Part shown: positions 22,045-30,667 of the stretch, piece by piece
Numbering within the stretch: the stretch's first letter is position 1
How the letters are laid out: every line of letters begins with the position of its first letter
From: Devosia neptuniae
Lineage (GTDB): Bacteria > Pseudomonadota > Alphaproteobacteria > Rhizobiales > Devosiaceae
Direction of reading: 5' to 3'
Length of the DNA: 64,000 nucleotides
Assembly (NCBI RefSeq): GCF_025452235.1
Contig: NZ_CP104965.1
Coordinates: forward strand, 3,344,501 to 3,408,500
Made by a program: the position numbers and the translations under genes
The notes under the pieces: model-generated
The model's database searches: none
The model's input: the letters and a program-made list of their open reading frames with translations, nothing else
What the model was told of the DNA's origin: nothing

Positions 22045-22628
22045 GCCGCAAGCGCGTCGCCATCCTGATTTCGGGCCGCGGCTCCAATATGCAGGCGCTG
22101 ATCGAGGCCGCCAAAGCGCCGGATTATCCGGCCGAAATCGTGGGCGTGCTCTCCAATCGCGCTGCCGCTCCCGGCCTGGCCCTGGCGGCCAGTCAGGGCA
22201 TTGCCACCGCATCGCTGGCGCAGAGCAAATTTCCCAGCCGGGACATGTTCGAAGACATCATGACCCAGACGCTCGAAAGCTGGGATGTCGATATCGTCTG
22301 CCTCGCCGGCTTCATGCGCATTCTGGGCGAAGATTTCGTCAATCGCTGGGCCGGCCGGATGATCAACATCCACCCATCCCTTTTGCCGCTCTACCGAGGG
22401 CTGCATACCCACGAGCGAGCACTTGCCGACGGCGCCAAGGTGCATGGCTGCACTGTACACTTCGTGACCCCGGGCCTCGACGAGGGCGCCGCCATCCTGC
22501 AGGCCGAAGTGCCGGTCTTGCCCGGCGACACCCCGGACACCCTTTCCGCCCGCGTGCTGGTCGAGGAACACCGCATCTATCCCGAGGCCCTGCGCATGCT
22601 GGCCTCGGGCGAGATTGCGCCGCTTTAG
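22041..22628 (+). CDS. purN: Phosphoribosylglycinamide formyltransferase
   Basis: Transfers a formyl group from 10-formyl-THF to GAR. It is 195 aa with the N-terminal phosphate-binding loop [12 protein letters not shown], the catalytic NIHPSLLP (Asn and His) and the downstream aspartate in TPGLDEG. GTG start overlapping the purM stop. It converges with the nucleosidase gene: the two stop codons overlap by 4 nt, so no intergenic terminator exists here. Confidence 0.95.
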   Translation: MSRKRVAILISGRGSNMQALIEAAKAPDYPAEIVGVLSNRAAAPGLALAASQGIATASLAQSKFPSRDMFEDIMTQTLESWDVDIVCLAGFMRILGEDFVNRWAGRMINIHPSLLPLYRGLHTHERALADGAKVHGCTVHFVTPGLDEGAAILQAEVPVLPGDTPDTLSARVLVEEHRIYPEALRMLASGEIAPL

Positions 22629-23536
22629 TTTGGCAGCGCCGCGATAAACGCCGTCACCACGGCCGCCGAATTGGCCGATGCCAGCCCCATGAACGTACCC
22701 ATCTCATTTTCGCCCTCGCCGCCACCGGCCAGGTCAGATAGCGAGCGGAACGCGATGAACGGCACCTTGTTGGCATAGGCAACATGCGCGACCGCCGCAC
22801 TTTCCATGTCCAGCACCTGGGCCTCGAACGTGCCGAAGGCATATTCACGGAAGGCGGCGTTGTCGACGAAAGCCGCGCCCGACACGCCGTTGCCGCCGAC
22901 ATAGATGCCCGGCGCCGTCGTCAGGCATTTATTGGCCTCGACGCAGTCCTCAAGATTGATATCAGCCGCCACTTTTTCGGCTACGGCCAGCAGATCCGGG
23001 TCAACCGCAAACCAGAATTTCTCTTCCGGTTCAGCGCCTTCCCGGGCGACGCCGACATTCTGCGGGAAGATCATCCCGAAATTGGGAAACGGCGCCTCAA
23101 GGAATGGTGGCGGCGTGAATTCACCCTCCGCGGTCTCGCGCGCGAGGATCGCGTCGAGATATTGTCCCCACTGCGCAGGTACGATCACGTCCCCGATATG
23201 CCGCTCGGGATTGACGCCGCCAGCAATGCCGGAAAACACGATGCTTTCGAGGTTGAAGAAGTCCATCGCCAGTTGCGAGGTCATCGCGGCATTGACCATG
23301 CTGACCCCGGTCAGGAACAGCACGACCGGCTTGCCCTCGATCAGCCCGGTCGCAAAGGTCGTACCATTGACCGTATAGTCCTTGCGCTCGCTCAGCGCCT
23401 CCTGCAGCACAATCCATTCGGGCGCGAAGGCGGACATCACGGCGACACGCGGCGTGGCGTCCAGCGTTTCGGCGGCCAGCGCCGGGGCGCAGGTCAAAGC
23501 GGCAAGCAGAGATGCGGCAATCGTTGTTTTCAGCAT
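22625..23536 (-). CDS. Predicted periplasmic nucleoside phosphorylase/MTA-SAH nucleosidase family protein
   Basis: A PNP/UDP phosphorylase superfamily protein of 303 aa. It carries a clear Sec signal peptide (MLKTTIAASLLAALTCAPALA), so the enzyme should act in the periplasm. Family marks are GVSMVNAAM, FSGIAGGVNPERHIGDVIVP, the substrate-binding MESAAVAHVA and RSLSDLAGG, where the catalytic Asp of 5'-methylthioadenosine/S-adenosylhomocysteine nucleosidases lies. It is longer than the cytosolic enzyme (about 230 aa), with an insertion between the GIAGG block and MESA. The chosen ATG has GAGGGA upstream. The exact nucleoside is unknown; salvage of external nucleosides is inferred. Confidence 0.8.
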   Translation of the reverse strand: MLKTTIAASLLAALTCAPALAAETLDATPRVAVMSAFAPEWIVLQEALSERKDYTVNGTTFATGLIEGKPVVLFLTGVSMVNAAMTSQLAMDFFNLESIVFSGIAGGVNPERHIGDVIVPAQWGQYLDAILARETAEGEFTPPPFLEAPFPNFGMIFPQNVGVAREGAEPEEKFWFAVDPDLLAVAEKVAADINLEDCVEANKCLTTAPGIYVGGNGVSGAAFVDNAAFREYAFGTFEAQVLDMESAAVAHVAYANKVPFIAFRSLSDLAGGGEGENEMGTFMGLASANSAAVVTAFIAALPN

Positions 23537-23712
23537 GAGTCCCTCATTATTTGCCGGCAAAGACTAGTGAGCCCGATCCGGCCCGGCTATCGCCACCCTT
23601 GCATGGCTGCATCCCCATCAGCGGCGCTGATGACAGCCATCGTCAAAATCGGTTCGACCTTTGTTCTCACCGGGCGTAAGTTCCGCTCCTTAATGGGCTG
23701 GGGAGGAATCAC

Positions 23713-24606
23713 ATGGCCACGCGTGACTGGGCTTTGCTCATCTTTGTCGGCAGCATCTGGGGCTGCTCGTTCCTGTTCAACGCCATATTGATTCGCGAGC
23801 TGGGGCCGATCTGGGTCGCCGCCGGCCGCGTGAGCATCGCCGCCATTGCCAGCTGGGTCGTTTTCTTTGCCATGCGCAAGCCGCTGCCGCGTGATCCCAT
23901 GCTTTATCTCAAACTGGGCCTGCTCGGCGTCTTCAGCTATGCCCTGCCCTTCACGCTGTTCCCGCTCGGCCAGGCCCACATTCCGAGCGGGCTCACCGCC
24001 ATCATCAACGCGCTGACCCCAATCCTCACCGTCGTGGTCGCCCACTTCTGGCCCGGCGGCGAAAAGGCCAAATACAACAAAGCGCTCGGCGTCATTGCCG
24101 GCTTTGCCGGCGCGGCGCTGCTGGCGTCTCCCGCCCTCACCGGCGGGCATGCCGGCGACCAGTTGATCGGCATCGGCTTCTGCCTATTGGCCACGATCCT
24201 TTATGCTGTCACGCTCAATGTCGCCCGCAGCTTCCGCATGGTCGAGCCGACAACGCTGGCCACCATCGCCCTGACCGGCGCGGCGGTCGTCGCCGTGCCG
24301 GTCGCCTTTGCCGTCGAAGGCCTGCCCCATGCCACCCGCCCGGAAACCTGGGCCGCCTGGCTCGCCCTGGGCTTGTTCTCGACCGCATTGACCTTTCAGA
24401 TCATGTACCGCCTGCTGCCGCGTATCGGGGCGACCAACTTCGCCTCCAACATCTTCATTTCCCCGGTCGTGGCCATCATTCTGGGCGTCACACTGCTGGG
24501 TGAAATCATCCTGCCCGTCCATATCGCGGGTATGCTGCTGGTCTTTGTCGGTCTGCTCTGCATCGATGGCCGTATCTTCAAGCTCGGGCGCCGCGCACCC
24601 GCCTAG
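23713..24606 (+). CDS. EamA-type DMT-family transporter
   Basis: A 297-residue inner-membrane protein with about ten hydrophobic segments in two EamA repeats (GSIWGCSFLFNAILIRELGP in the first, GLFSTALTFQIMYRLLPRIG in the second). Such proteins export metabolites or amino acids; the substrate is not evident. Start is supported by GGGAGGA before the ATG. The TAG stop codon lies inside the left end of a 149-bp palindrome, so the element probably inserted at or now supplies the 3' end of this gene. Confidence 0.88.
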   Translation: MATRDWALLIFVGSIWGCSFLFNAILIRELGPIWVAAGRVSIAAIASWVVFFAMRKPLPRDPMLYLKLGLLGVFSYALPFTLFPLGQAHIPSGLTAIINALTPILTVVVAHFWPGGEKAKYNKALGVIAGFAGAALLASPALTGGHAGDQLIGIGFCLLATILYAVTLNVARSFRMVEPTTLATIALTGAAVVAVPVAFAVEGLPHATRPETWAAWLALGLFSTALTFQIMYRLLPRIGATNFASNIFISPVVAIILGVTLLGEIILPVHIAGMLLVFVGLLCIDGRIFKLGRRAPA

Positions 24607-24750
24607 GACCAATCGACATTGGCTCAGGCTGAGCCGAAAGTGGTGGTTTTCGAGAACCGGAGCGGAACGTACATTTGGGTACGTGAGCACCGGAAGCGCA
24701 GAAAACCGCCATTTGCAGGCCAGCATCAGCCAATGTCGGTTGGTCCTAGG
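24602..24750. repeat. 149-bp imperfect palindrome (candidate mobile palindromic element)
   Basis: The two ends read CCTAGGACCAA-CGACATTGGCT and its reverse complement, with one mismatch over 23 bases. The similarity continues through GTGG-GGTTTTC, CCGG-GC and ACGTAC towards the centre, where ACGTAC-ATTTGG-GTACGT closes the hairpin. The arms are about 70 bp each. It fills most of the space between the DMT transporter and the AhpD-like gene, and would fold into one long hairpin in RNA, which could also end transcription. It has no coding capacity I trust. Confidence 0.85.
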
Positions 24751-24810
24751 GGCATTGGCCTTTTACCGCGCGGGCGCTACGATCCCGCCGCGGTAACTGG
24801 AGAGCAACCA

Positions 24811-25395
24811 GTGTTTCTCAAGACTGTCACCCCGGAGGAGGCGACCGGCGAGGTCGCCCGGATCTACCAACACGAACAGACCAGCATGGGCTTCGTCATG
24901 GAAGCCACCCGCTGCTGGACGGCGCGGCCCGAAGTGCTGCCGCTCTATGAACGGTTTTCCGAAGGCATCAAGGCCAATTTCTCGCTCGGCATGCGCGCCT
25001 GGCGCCTCATTACCTTTATCGCCGCCAAACAGGTCCCCTCGACCTATTGCACCCATGTCTACGCCCGTTCGCTGACCAAGGAGCTCGGCTCCAAGGACAT
25101 GGTGCTCGCCCTGCAGCGCGACTATCGCTCGGCGGGGCTGTCGGAAAAAGAAGTAGCAATGCTGGCCTATGCCGAGCAGGTGGCCCGCGACGCGTCCAGG
25201 ATCACCAAGGCTGACATCAACGCCCTGCGCGCCGTTGGCTTCACCGATGTCGAAATCTCCGACATCGCCCTCTGCGCCTCGTTCCGCGCCTTCATCAGCC
25301 GCTTTTTCGACGCAACGGGGGCAACGCCGGAGCCGGTATTCTTCGACGCCGACCCGGTGTTTCGAGATGCGATGACGGTCGGAAAGCCGATCTAA
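24811..25395 (+). CDS. AhpD-like / carboxymuconolactone decarboxylase family protein (peroxidase-related type)
   Basis: A 194-residue all-helical protein of the AhpD-like superfamily. The core helix holds STYCTHVY (Ser77, Cys80), in the place where AhpD has a CxxC pair followed by His. Only the second cysteine is kept, the SxxC form seen in uncharacterised peroxidase-related members, so classical disulfide reductase activity is doubtful. I chose a GTG start because GGAGAG lies upstream; the frame is open further back but runs into the palindrome. No cotranscribed partner is obvious. Confidence 0.75.
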   Translation: MFLKTVTPEEATGEVARIYQHEQTSMGFVMEATRCWTARPEVLPLYERFSEGIKANFSLGMRAWRLITFIAAKQVPSTYCTHVYARSLTKELGSKDMVLALQRDYRSAGLSEKEVAMLAYAEQVARDASRITKADINALRAVGFTDVEISDIALCASFRAFISRFFDATGATPEPVFFDADPVFRDAMTVGKPI

Positions 25396-25480
25396 CAACG
25401 CATATTGGAGGGGCATGCATTGCACGTTCCCTCCACCGCGATCCCTTCACCCCACGGAGATGAGAGAGTTGGGGAGGCCC

Positions 25481-26980
25481 CTACTCGATCCCGAGCTTCT
25501 TCTTCATCAGATCGTTCAACGCCTGCGGGTTGGCCTTGCCGCCCGAGGCCTTCATTGCCTGGCCGACAAACCAGCCGATCATGGTCGGCTTGGCCAAAAC
25601 CTTGGCGACCTGATCGGGATTGGCGGCGATGATTTCGTCGACGATCTTTTCGATTGTCCCCATATCGGTCACCTGCTTCATGCCGCGGCGCTCGACGATA
25701 TCGGCCGGCTCGCCCTCGGGCTCCTCGGCGATCACGATCTGCAGCAGGTCCTTGGCGCCCTTGGACGAAATGGTGCCTGCCGCGACCAGATCGACAATGC
25801 CGGCGATCTGGCTGGGCTTGAGGTGGGTCTCCCACACGGCCAGGCCCTGGCTATTGGCATAGGCGGCCACATCGGCATTGAGCAAATTGGCCACGGCCTT
25901 GCCGTCGCGCTTGGTGCCGCCAAAAGCCACGACGGATTCGAAATAATCCGCGGTTTCGCGATCCAGCGTCAGCACCATGGCGTCATAGGGCGTCACGCCA
26001 TAGTCGCCGATGAAGCGTGCCTGCTTTTCGTCCGGCAGCTCGGGCAGCTTCTCAGCCAAGGCGGCGATGAAGGCATCGTCAAATTCGAGCGGAAGTAGAT
26101 CCGGATCGGGGAAATAGCGATAATCATGCGCTTCTTCCTTGGACCGCATGGAGCGCGTTTCGCCCAGCTTGGGGTCGAACAGCCGCGTTTCCTGATCGAT
26201 GCTGCCGCCATCTTCGAGAATATCGATCTGGCGGCGCGCTTCATATTCGATCGCCTGGCCGGCAAAGCGCACCGAATTGACGTTCTTGATTTCGCAGCGC
26301 GTGCCGAATTCGCCGCCGGGGCGACGCACCGACACGTTGACGTCGGCACGCATGGAGCCCTGCTCCATATTGCCGTCGCAGGTGCCCAGATACCGCAGGA
26401 TGGTGCGCAGCTTGCTCAGGTACGCCTTGGCCTCGTCGGACGAACGCAGATCGGGCTTGCTGACGATTTCCATCAGCGCCACGCCCGAGCGATTGAGGTC
26501 GACAAAGCTCATATTGGGATGCTGGTCATGGATCGACTTGCCGGCGTCCTGCTCCAGATGCAGCCGCTCGATGCCGATCTCGATGGTCTCCCCGTCCACG
26601 TCGAGCAACACCTTGCCCTCGCCCACAATGGGGTCCTTGAACTGGCTGATCTGATAGCCCTGTGGCAGATCGGGATAGAAGTAATTCTTCCGGTCAAACA
26701 CGCTGCGCTTGTTGATGGCGGCCTTGAGCCCCAGCCCCGTCCGCACGGCCTGGCGCACGCATTCCTCGTTGATCGTGGGCAGCATGCCGGGCATGGCTGC
26801 ATCGACAAAGCTCACATTGGAATTGGGCGGATTGCCGAACTCGGTCGAGGACCCCGAGAACAGCTTGCTCTCGCTCGTCACCTGCGCATGCACTTCCATG
26901 CCGATGATCACCTCCCAATCGCCAGTCGAGCCAGCAATGAGGCGCTTCGGATGTGGGGTGCGGGTATCGATAAGAGTCAA
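25481..26980 (-). CDS. gatB: Asp-tRNA(Asn)/Glu-tRNA(Gln) amidotransferase subunit B
   Basis: Kinase/transamidase subunit of GatCAB, which activates Glu or Asp on mischarged tRNA and converts it to Gln or Asn. It is 499 aa. Signatures are IIGMEVHAQ (about residue 26), LPQGYQISQ, the metal/ATP region [14 protein letters not shown] and RCEIKNVNS, and the C-terminal YqeY-like helical tRNA-binding domain ([12 protein letters not shown]). It stands apart from gatA and gatC, which are 3-5 kb away on the same strand. Confidence 0.96.
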   Translation of the reverse strand: MTLIDTRTPHPKRLIAGSTGDWEVIIGMEVHAQVTSESKLFSGSSTEFGNPPNSNVSFVDAAMPGMLPTINEECVRQAVRTGLGLKAAINKRSVFDRKNYFYPDLPQGYQISQFKDPIVGEGKVLLDVDGETIEIGIERLHLEQDAGKSIHDQHPNMSFVDLNRSGVALMEIVSKPDLRSSDEAKAYLSKLRTILRYLGTCDGNMEQGSMRADVNVSVRRPGGEFGTRCEIKNVNSVRFAGQAIEYEARRQIDILEDGGSIDQETRLFDPKLGETRSMRSKEEAHDYRYFPDPDLLPLEFDDAFIAALAEKLPELPDEKQARFIGDYGVTPYDAMVLTLDRETADYFESVVAFGGTKRDGKAVANLLNADVAAYANSQGLAVWETHLKPSQIAGIVDLVAAGTISSKGAKDLLQIVIAEEPEGEPADIVERRGMKQVTDMGTIEKIVDEIIAANPDQVAKVLAKPTMIGWFVGQAMKASGGKANPQALNDLMKKKLGIE

Positions 26981-27067
26981 TTGAGCAGTCCTAGAGGCGG
27001 GACGAAATTATGAGTAACGCATAGTGCGATGATCTGTGGGATGCAATGGCTTGCCGCATCGCCAGAG

Positions 27068-27156
27068 ACCTCATGGTGAGCCTGTCGAACCACGAGGTCG
27101 CGCGAGTGGAGGCCTGGTTGCCACGACCTCGTCCTTCGACAAGCTCAGGATGAGGT
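27068..27156. repeat. Inverted repeat pair around gatB 5' region
   Basis: Arms of 35 bp (27068-27102 and 27122-27156) read ACCTCAT-GGTGAGC-TGTCGAA-CACGAGGTCG in inverted orientation. The few differences (GG/CC in two places) are mostly compensatory. The whole forms an extended hairpin of about 89 bp between gatB and the acetyltransferase gene. I recall a similar dispersed element from other alphaproteobacterial genomes, but could not check copies here. Confidence 0.8.
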
Positions 27157-27179
27157 CTGCTGGTCGGTCGGAGCCGCCA

Positions 27180-27692
27180 TTAATCCTCGTCGTCGATCTC
27201 GCCCTCAAAGGGGTCGAGCCGCTTTTCGAGGTGGACGCTCATGAAGGGCTCATGAGCCGCCCGGCCATCTGGCCGCAGCGCCAGGATGCGGTAGCCCTGC
27301 TTTTCGTAAAAGCGCACCGCGCGCACATTGTCAGCCGGCGTTTCCAGATGCACCCGGTCGGCGCCTTCGAGTTCCAGCATGGATTCCATGCGGCGCAGCA
27401 GCATGGAGCCGAGCCCATGGCCCTGCAATTCCGGCATCACGAAGAGGAACGGAATATAGGCCCGCCGCGCCGAGCGCGAACACCAGGCCACCGCAATGCC
27501 GTCTACTTCGGCAACGATAATGCGCGAAATGCTCTCCGACACAGCCTGGGCCAGCCGGCGTTGCTCAGCCTCGCGCATGCCGGGCTTTTCGGTCAGCAGC
27601 GGCAGAATCCCGCTTTCCCAGGCCCGATAGGCGATATCGGCCAGCCGATGGGCATCCTTGGGCTCTGCCTTGCGCATTGTAATACCGGGCAT
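27180..27692 (-). CDS. GNAT family N-acetyltransferase
   Basis: A 170-residue GNAT protein that would transfer an acetyl group from acetyl-CoA to an unknown amine. The acetyl-CoA motif A is FLFVMPELQGHGLGSMLL, followed by the NVRAVRFYEKQGY motif B region. The chosen ATG (MPGITMRKAEP) has GGGAGAGG at a good distance and lies 11 bp after the chorismate mutase stop, suggesting one transcript. A short acidic tail ends the protein (EGEIDDED). Confidence 0.85.
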   Translation of the reverse strand: MPGITMRKAEPKDAHRLADIAYRAWESGILPLLTEKPGMREAEQRRLAQAVSESISRIIVAEVDGIAVAWCSRSARRAYIPFLFVMPELQGHGLGSMLLRRMESMLELEGADRVHLETPADNVRAVRFYEKQGYRILALRPDGRAAHEPFMSVHLEKRLDPFEGEIDDED

Positions 27693-27703
27693 GGGACCTC
27701 TCC

Positions 27704-28057
27704 CTATTCCGCGCCTCGCCGGGCCGCGATGATGCCCTTCTCGTAATTGATGTTCCAGTCGATCAGGGTACGCCATACAAGTTCGGCCTGATCTTCGTCG
27801 AGATCAAGAGCCAAACTGCGATTGCGAACTTTCTCGATGATCGATTCTATCCGCGCGCGGTCGTGCGCCTCATGTGGATCGGTCTTGATCTGGGCCATGC
27901 GCGTCACATAGCGATGCCGCTCCGCGAACAGGCTGAGCAGTGCCTGGTCGATCCGGTCGATCTCGACACGGACATCGTCCTTGGTTTCACATTGGGCAGG
28001 CGATTTTAAAGCGGTCACGGCAATTTCCAGTCCAGTAAGGCTGTTGCTGGTTTGCAC
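27704..28057 (-). CDS. Chorismate mutase, AroQ class (type II)
   Basis: A 117-residue all-helical protein matching monofunctional AroQ chorismate mutases, which convert chorismate to prephenate. Visible family features are RVEIDRIDQALLSLFAERH with the first conserved Arg, the MAQIK segment and a late VWRTLIDWNINYE helix with the conserved Glu/Gln environment. The tail resembles PchB-like members more than E. coli PheA. The start is a GTG without a clear ribosome-binding site. The acetyltransferase gene follows 11 bp downstream. Confidence 0.83.
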   Translation of the reverse strand: MQTSNSLTGLEIAVTALKSPAQCETKDDVRVEIDRIDQALLSLFAERHRYVTRMAQIKTDPHEAHDRARIESIIEKVRNRSLALDLDEDQAELVWRTLIDWNINYEKGIIAARRGAE

Positions 28058-28178
28058 CGGCAGGGCGCGGATTTCAACTGTGCTGCGCGCTCACTCTTGG
28101 CGGAGCGCGCCGGCGGCGCTAATTTAGAACCGTAATCAAGGTCACGCCTTATGTCTAATCAGTCTGAGATCGTCTGAA

Positions 28179-28278
28179 GCCCCGTCCAACCGAGACGGGG
28201 CGAGAATGAACCAATCGGCCGTCCTGCGTGATGCGGGCGGCTGATCACGTTTGTTCGCGGGCTGCTTTATGCGCCCGC
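28179..28278. promoter_or_regulatory. Three tandem hairpins upstream of yjhX-like gene
   Basis: Three stems follow each other within 100 bp: GCCCCGTC/GACGGGGC (28179-28201, perfect 8 bp), GCCGTCC(T)GC/GCGGGCGGC (28218-28241, one bulge) and GCGGGC(T)GC/GCGCCCGC (28257-28278, one bulge). They lie in the 243-bp divergent region between chorismate mutase and the yjhX-like gene. The last ends 22 bp before that gene's ATG. No T run follows. Leader RNA structure or an independent small RNA are both possible; I cannot match it to a named family. Confidence 0.5.
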
Positions 28279-28300
28279 CGGCACAGGCCTCAGACTATTC

Positions 28301-28558
28301 ATGGATATTTCCAAACACGAACAGCGGGTGCTGCATGCCCTCGCGCAGGGCGGCTGCATTGCGCTGCTCCGGGACGACAATGGCAAGGTGACCGGCCTTG
28401 AATTCTACAACCGCGATGGCTGGCTGATGAGCAATTGCACCCTGGTCCTGTTCAAAAAGCTCAAAGCCAAGAAGGCGATCAAATCATCCGGTGGCAAACC
28501 GTACCGGATCACCAAACGCGGCTTGGAACTGGTACGGAGCGAGGTGAGTAACCGGTAG
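28301..28558 (+). CDS. YjhX family (UPF0386) protein
   Basis: An 85-residue basic protein that I recognise as a homologue of E. coli YjhX. It shares the pattern SKHEQRVLHALAQGG, GLEFYNRDGWLMSNCTL and FKKLKAKKAIKSSGGKPYRI. The fold is a likely winged helix. In E. coli YjhX is described as the toxin of a pair with the acetyltransferase YjhQ. No GNAT gene is directly adjacent here: the nearest, at 27180, is on the other strand beyond chorismate mutase. A toxin role is therefore not supported by context, and a DNA-binding housekeeping role is as likely. A hairpin of 32 bp follows the stop. Confidence 0.85.
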   Translation: MDISKHEQRVLHALAQGGCIALLRDDNGKVTGLEFYNRDGWLMSNCTLVLFKKLKAKKAIKSSGGKPYRITKRGLELVRSEVSNR

Positions 28559-28564
28559 CTGGCA

Positions 28565-28596
28565 GCGGTGGTTTGGGAGCATTCCCCAACCACCGC
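28565..28596 (+). terminator. Hairpin after yjhX-like gene, possible terminator
   Basis: GCGGTGGTT-T-GGGA and TCCC-C-AACCACCGC form a 13-bp stem with one mismatch, starting 6 bp after the stop codon. The expected T run is missing (GTCATTCC follows), so efficiency as an intrinsic terminator is uncertain. Confidence 0.45.
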
Positions 28597-28648
28597 GTCA
28601 TTCCGGCGTGTTGAATGGGCTCCGCGGCCTCGCCTCCCCACCGCCTCT

Positions 28649-28669
28649 CCCTCGGGCTCGACCCGAGGG
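28649..28669. repeat. REP-like palindrome copy 1
   Basis: CCCTCGGG-CTCGA-CCCGAGGG, a perfect 8-bp stem with 5-nt loop, in the gap between the yjhX-like gene and the next unknown gene. The same unit occurs inverted at 28701 and again at 41727. Confidence 0.7.
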
Positions 28670-28700
28670 CCACTCTCAACACGGCACAAACAACGAACGG

Positions 28701-28719
28701 CCTCGGGTCAAGCCCGAGG
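28701..28719. repeat. REP-like palindrome copy 2 (inverted)
   Basis: CCTCGGG-TCAAG-CCCGAGG, the reverse complement of the same unit with a T for C change in the loop. It lies 31 bp from copy 1, so the two could also pair as a larger inverted structure. Confidence 0.7.
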
Positions 28720-28746
28720 AAAACGCGGCTGTAAAAGAAACGCCCC

Positions 28747-29064
28747 CTAATGCCGCGTCACTTCACTCAACGCGGCCGCAATATGTTCCCATTCCTGCGA
28801 AACGCTCGCCGTTGCCCGCCGCTTACCCGCACGGCGATACCAGTAATCGGCATTGCCCATATCGGCTTCGATCCAGTGCATCAGGGCATGCACCCAATCA
28901 AATTGCTGCACGCCTTCCATGGCCTGCACAATGATATGCGCCTGTTCCCATTCGGGCCCCACGCGCAGGCTGCCCTTCTTGAGCCACCACAAAGCCTGCA
29001 GCGGCTTGCTCATGTCCTTGGGCGGCTCGGACCAGTCGAGCGAGGTAAAAATGTCAGAGGCCAT
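28747..29064 (-). CDS. Hypothetical protein
   Basis: A 105-residue acidic to neutral protein rich in Trp and His (WWLKKGSLRVGPEWEQAH, FDWVHALMHWIEADMGNADYWYRRAGK), without signal peptide or membrane span. I do not know its function. I chose the ATG of MASDIFTSLDW, preceded by AGGAAC; a longer form from an ATG 25 codons upstream has little to support it. The gene follows gatA by about 120 bp on the same strand. Confidence 0.65.
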   Translation of the reverse strand: MASDIFTSLDWSEPPKDMSKPLQALWWLKKGSLRVGPEWEQAHIIVQAMEGVQQFDWVHALMHWIEADMGNADYWYRRAGKRRATASVSQEWEHIAAALSEVTRH

Positions 29065-29182
29065 CGGCGAAGTTCCTGTCGGCCCGGACGCCGCCATGGG
29101 CCGCGTCACAACCAGTTTCAATTTGTGCATGGTCGCCAAGTAGTGCGGATTTCAGCCGGGATCAAGTCACCCCGGCTTTTGC

Positions 29183-30667
29183 TCACCACCACGGCTTGGG
29201 CGAAAAGTCGGTGTCGGCGCTGCGCTCGATCACGCGAGCGGCGGCAAACAAGGTCTCTTCGTCGAACGGCTTGCCGATCAGCTGCAGCCCCAGGGGCAGC
29301 CCCTGCCCGTCCTTGCCGGCCGGCACCGCAATACCCGGCAGCCCGGCCATATTGACCGTCACCGTGAACACGTCGTTGAGATACATGGCGACCGGATCGG
29401 CAGCCAGCGCCTCATCGCCAATGCCGAAAGCGGCCGAAGGCGTTGCCGGGGTCAGGATGGCGTCGACACCGGCGTGGAAGGCATCTTCGAAGTCCTTCTT
29501 GATCAGCGTGCGCACCTTCTGCGCCTTGACGTAATAGGCGTCGAAATAGCCGGCAGACAGCACATAGGTGCCGATCATGATGCGGCGCTTGACCTCGCGG
29601 CCGAAGCCGGCGGCGCGGGTCAATTCGTACATATCGGTAATGTCTTTGCCCGATACGCGCAGCCCGTATTTGACGCCGTCATACCGCGCCAGGTTGGACG
29701 AAGCCTCGGCCGGCGCCACGATATAATAGGCCGGCAGGGCATATTTGGTGTGCGGCAGCGAGATGTCCTTGACGGTCGCGCCCTCGGCCTTGAGCCATTC
29801 CAGCCCCTGGCTCCACAGCTTTTCGATTTCGGCTGGCATGCCATCCATGCGGTATTCGCGCGGCACGCCAATGGTCAGCCCCTTGACGCCGCGTTCGACG
29901 GCAGCGGCAAAGTCCGGCACGGCCAGATCGACGCTGGTCGAATCCTTGGCGTCGAACCCGGCCATGGAGGTCATCAGTAGCGCAGTGTCTTCCACCGTGC
30001 GGGCGATCGGGCCGGCCTGGTCGAGCGAGGAGGCAAACGCCACCACGCCCCAGCGCGAGCAACGGCCATAGGTCGGCTTGATGCCGACGGTGCCGGTGAA
30101 GGCGGCGGGCTGGCGGATCGAGCCGCCGGTATCGGTGGCGGTTGCGCCGGCACAGAGCCAGGCGGCAACAGCCGCAGCCGAACCACCCGAGGAGCCGCCA
30201 GGCACCAGATTGGCATTGCTGCCTTCGGCGCGGATCGGATTAATCACCGGGCCGTAATAGGAGGTCTCGTTGGACGAGCCCATGGCGAATTCGTCCATGT
30301 TGAGCTTGCCCAGCATCACCGCGCCATCGCGCCAGAGATTGCTCGTCACGGTCGATTCATATTCGGGCTTGAAGCCATCAAGGATGTGGCTGGCCGCCTG
30401 GGTATGCACGCCCTTGGTGCCGAACAGGTCCTTGATGCCCAGCGGAATGCCTTCCAGCGCCCCGCCCTGCCCTTGTGCCAGCTTGTCGTCGCTGGCCTTG
30501 GCCATGTCGAGCGCCTGCTCGCCCGTCACCGCCACATAGGCGTTGAGCTTGGGATTGGCGGCATCGATCGCCTTGAGATAGGCGCCGGTCAGTTCGGTGG
30601 AGGTGAAGCTCTTGTCCGTCAGCCCCTTGCGGGCTTGGGCAAGGCTCAGTCTGGTCAGGTCAGTCAA
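29183..30667 (-). CDS. gatA: Asp-tRNA(Asn)/Glu-tRNA(Gln) amidotransferase subunit A
   Basis: Amidase-signature subunit that generates ammonia from glutamine for GatCAB. The Ser-cisSer-Lys triad is placed by [10 protein letters not shown] (Lys) and [15 protein letters not shown] with [11 protein letters not shown] (serines). Length 494 aa is typical. The start is a TTG inside the overlap TTGACTGA with the stop of the preceding secreted protein gene; the sequence [16 protein letters not shown] from there matches the usual GatA N-terminus, which supports this rare start. Subunit C lies two genes upstream. Confidence 0.96.
   Translation of the reverse strand: MTDLTRLSLAQARKGLTDKSFTSTELTGAYLKAIDAANPKLNAYVAVTGEQALDMAKASDDKLAQGQGGALEGIPLGIKDLFGTKGVHTQAASHILDGFKPEYESTVTSNLWRDGAVMLGKLNMDEFAMGSSNETSYYGPVINPIRAEGSNANLVPGGSSGGSAAAVAAWLCAGATATDTGGSIRQPAAFTGTVGIKPTYGRCSRWGVVAFASSLDQAGPIARTVEDTALLMTSMAGFDAKDSTSVDLAVPDFAAAVERGVKGLTIGVPREYRMDGMPAEIEKLWSQGLEWLKAEGATVKDISLPHTKYALPAYYIVAPAEASSNLARYDGVKYGLRVSGKDITDMYELTRAAGFGREVKRRIMIGTYVLSAGYFDAYYVKAQKVRTLIKKDFEDAFHAGVDAILTPATPSAAFGIGDEALAADPVAMYLNDVFTVTVNMAGLPGIAVPAGKDGQGLPLGLQLIGKPFDEETLFAAARVIERSADTDFSPKPWW

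Noticed and set aside
27180..28558. Reading the GNAT gene and yjhX as a YjhQ-YjhX toxin-antitoxin pair
   Set aside because: The genes are on opposite strands and separated by chorismate mutase; the GNAT is coupled to chorismate mutase instead.
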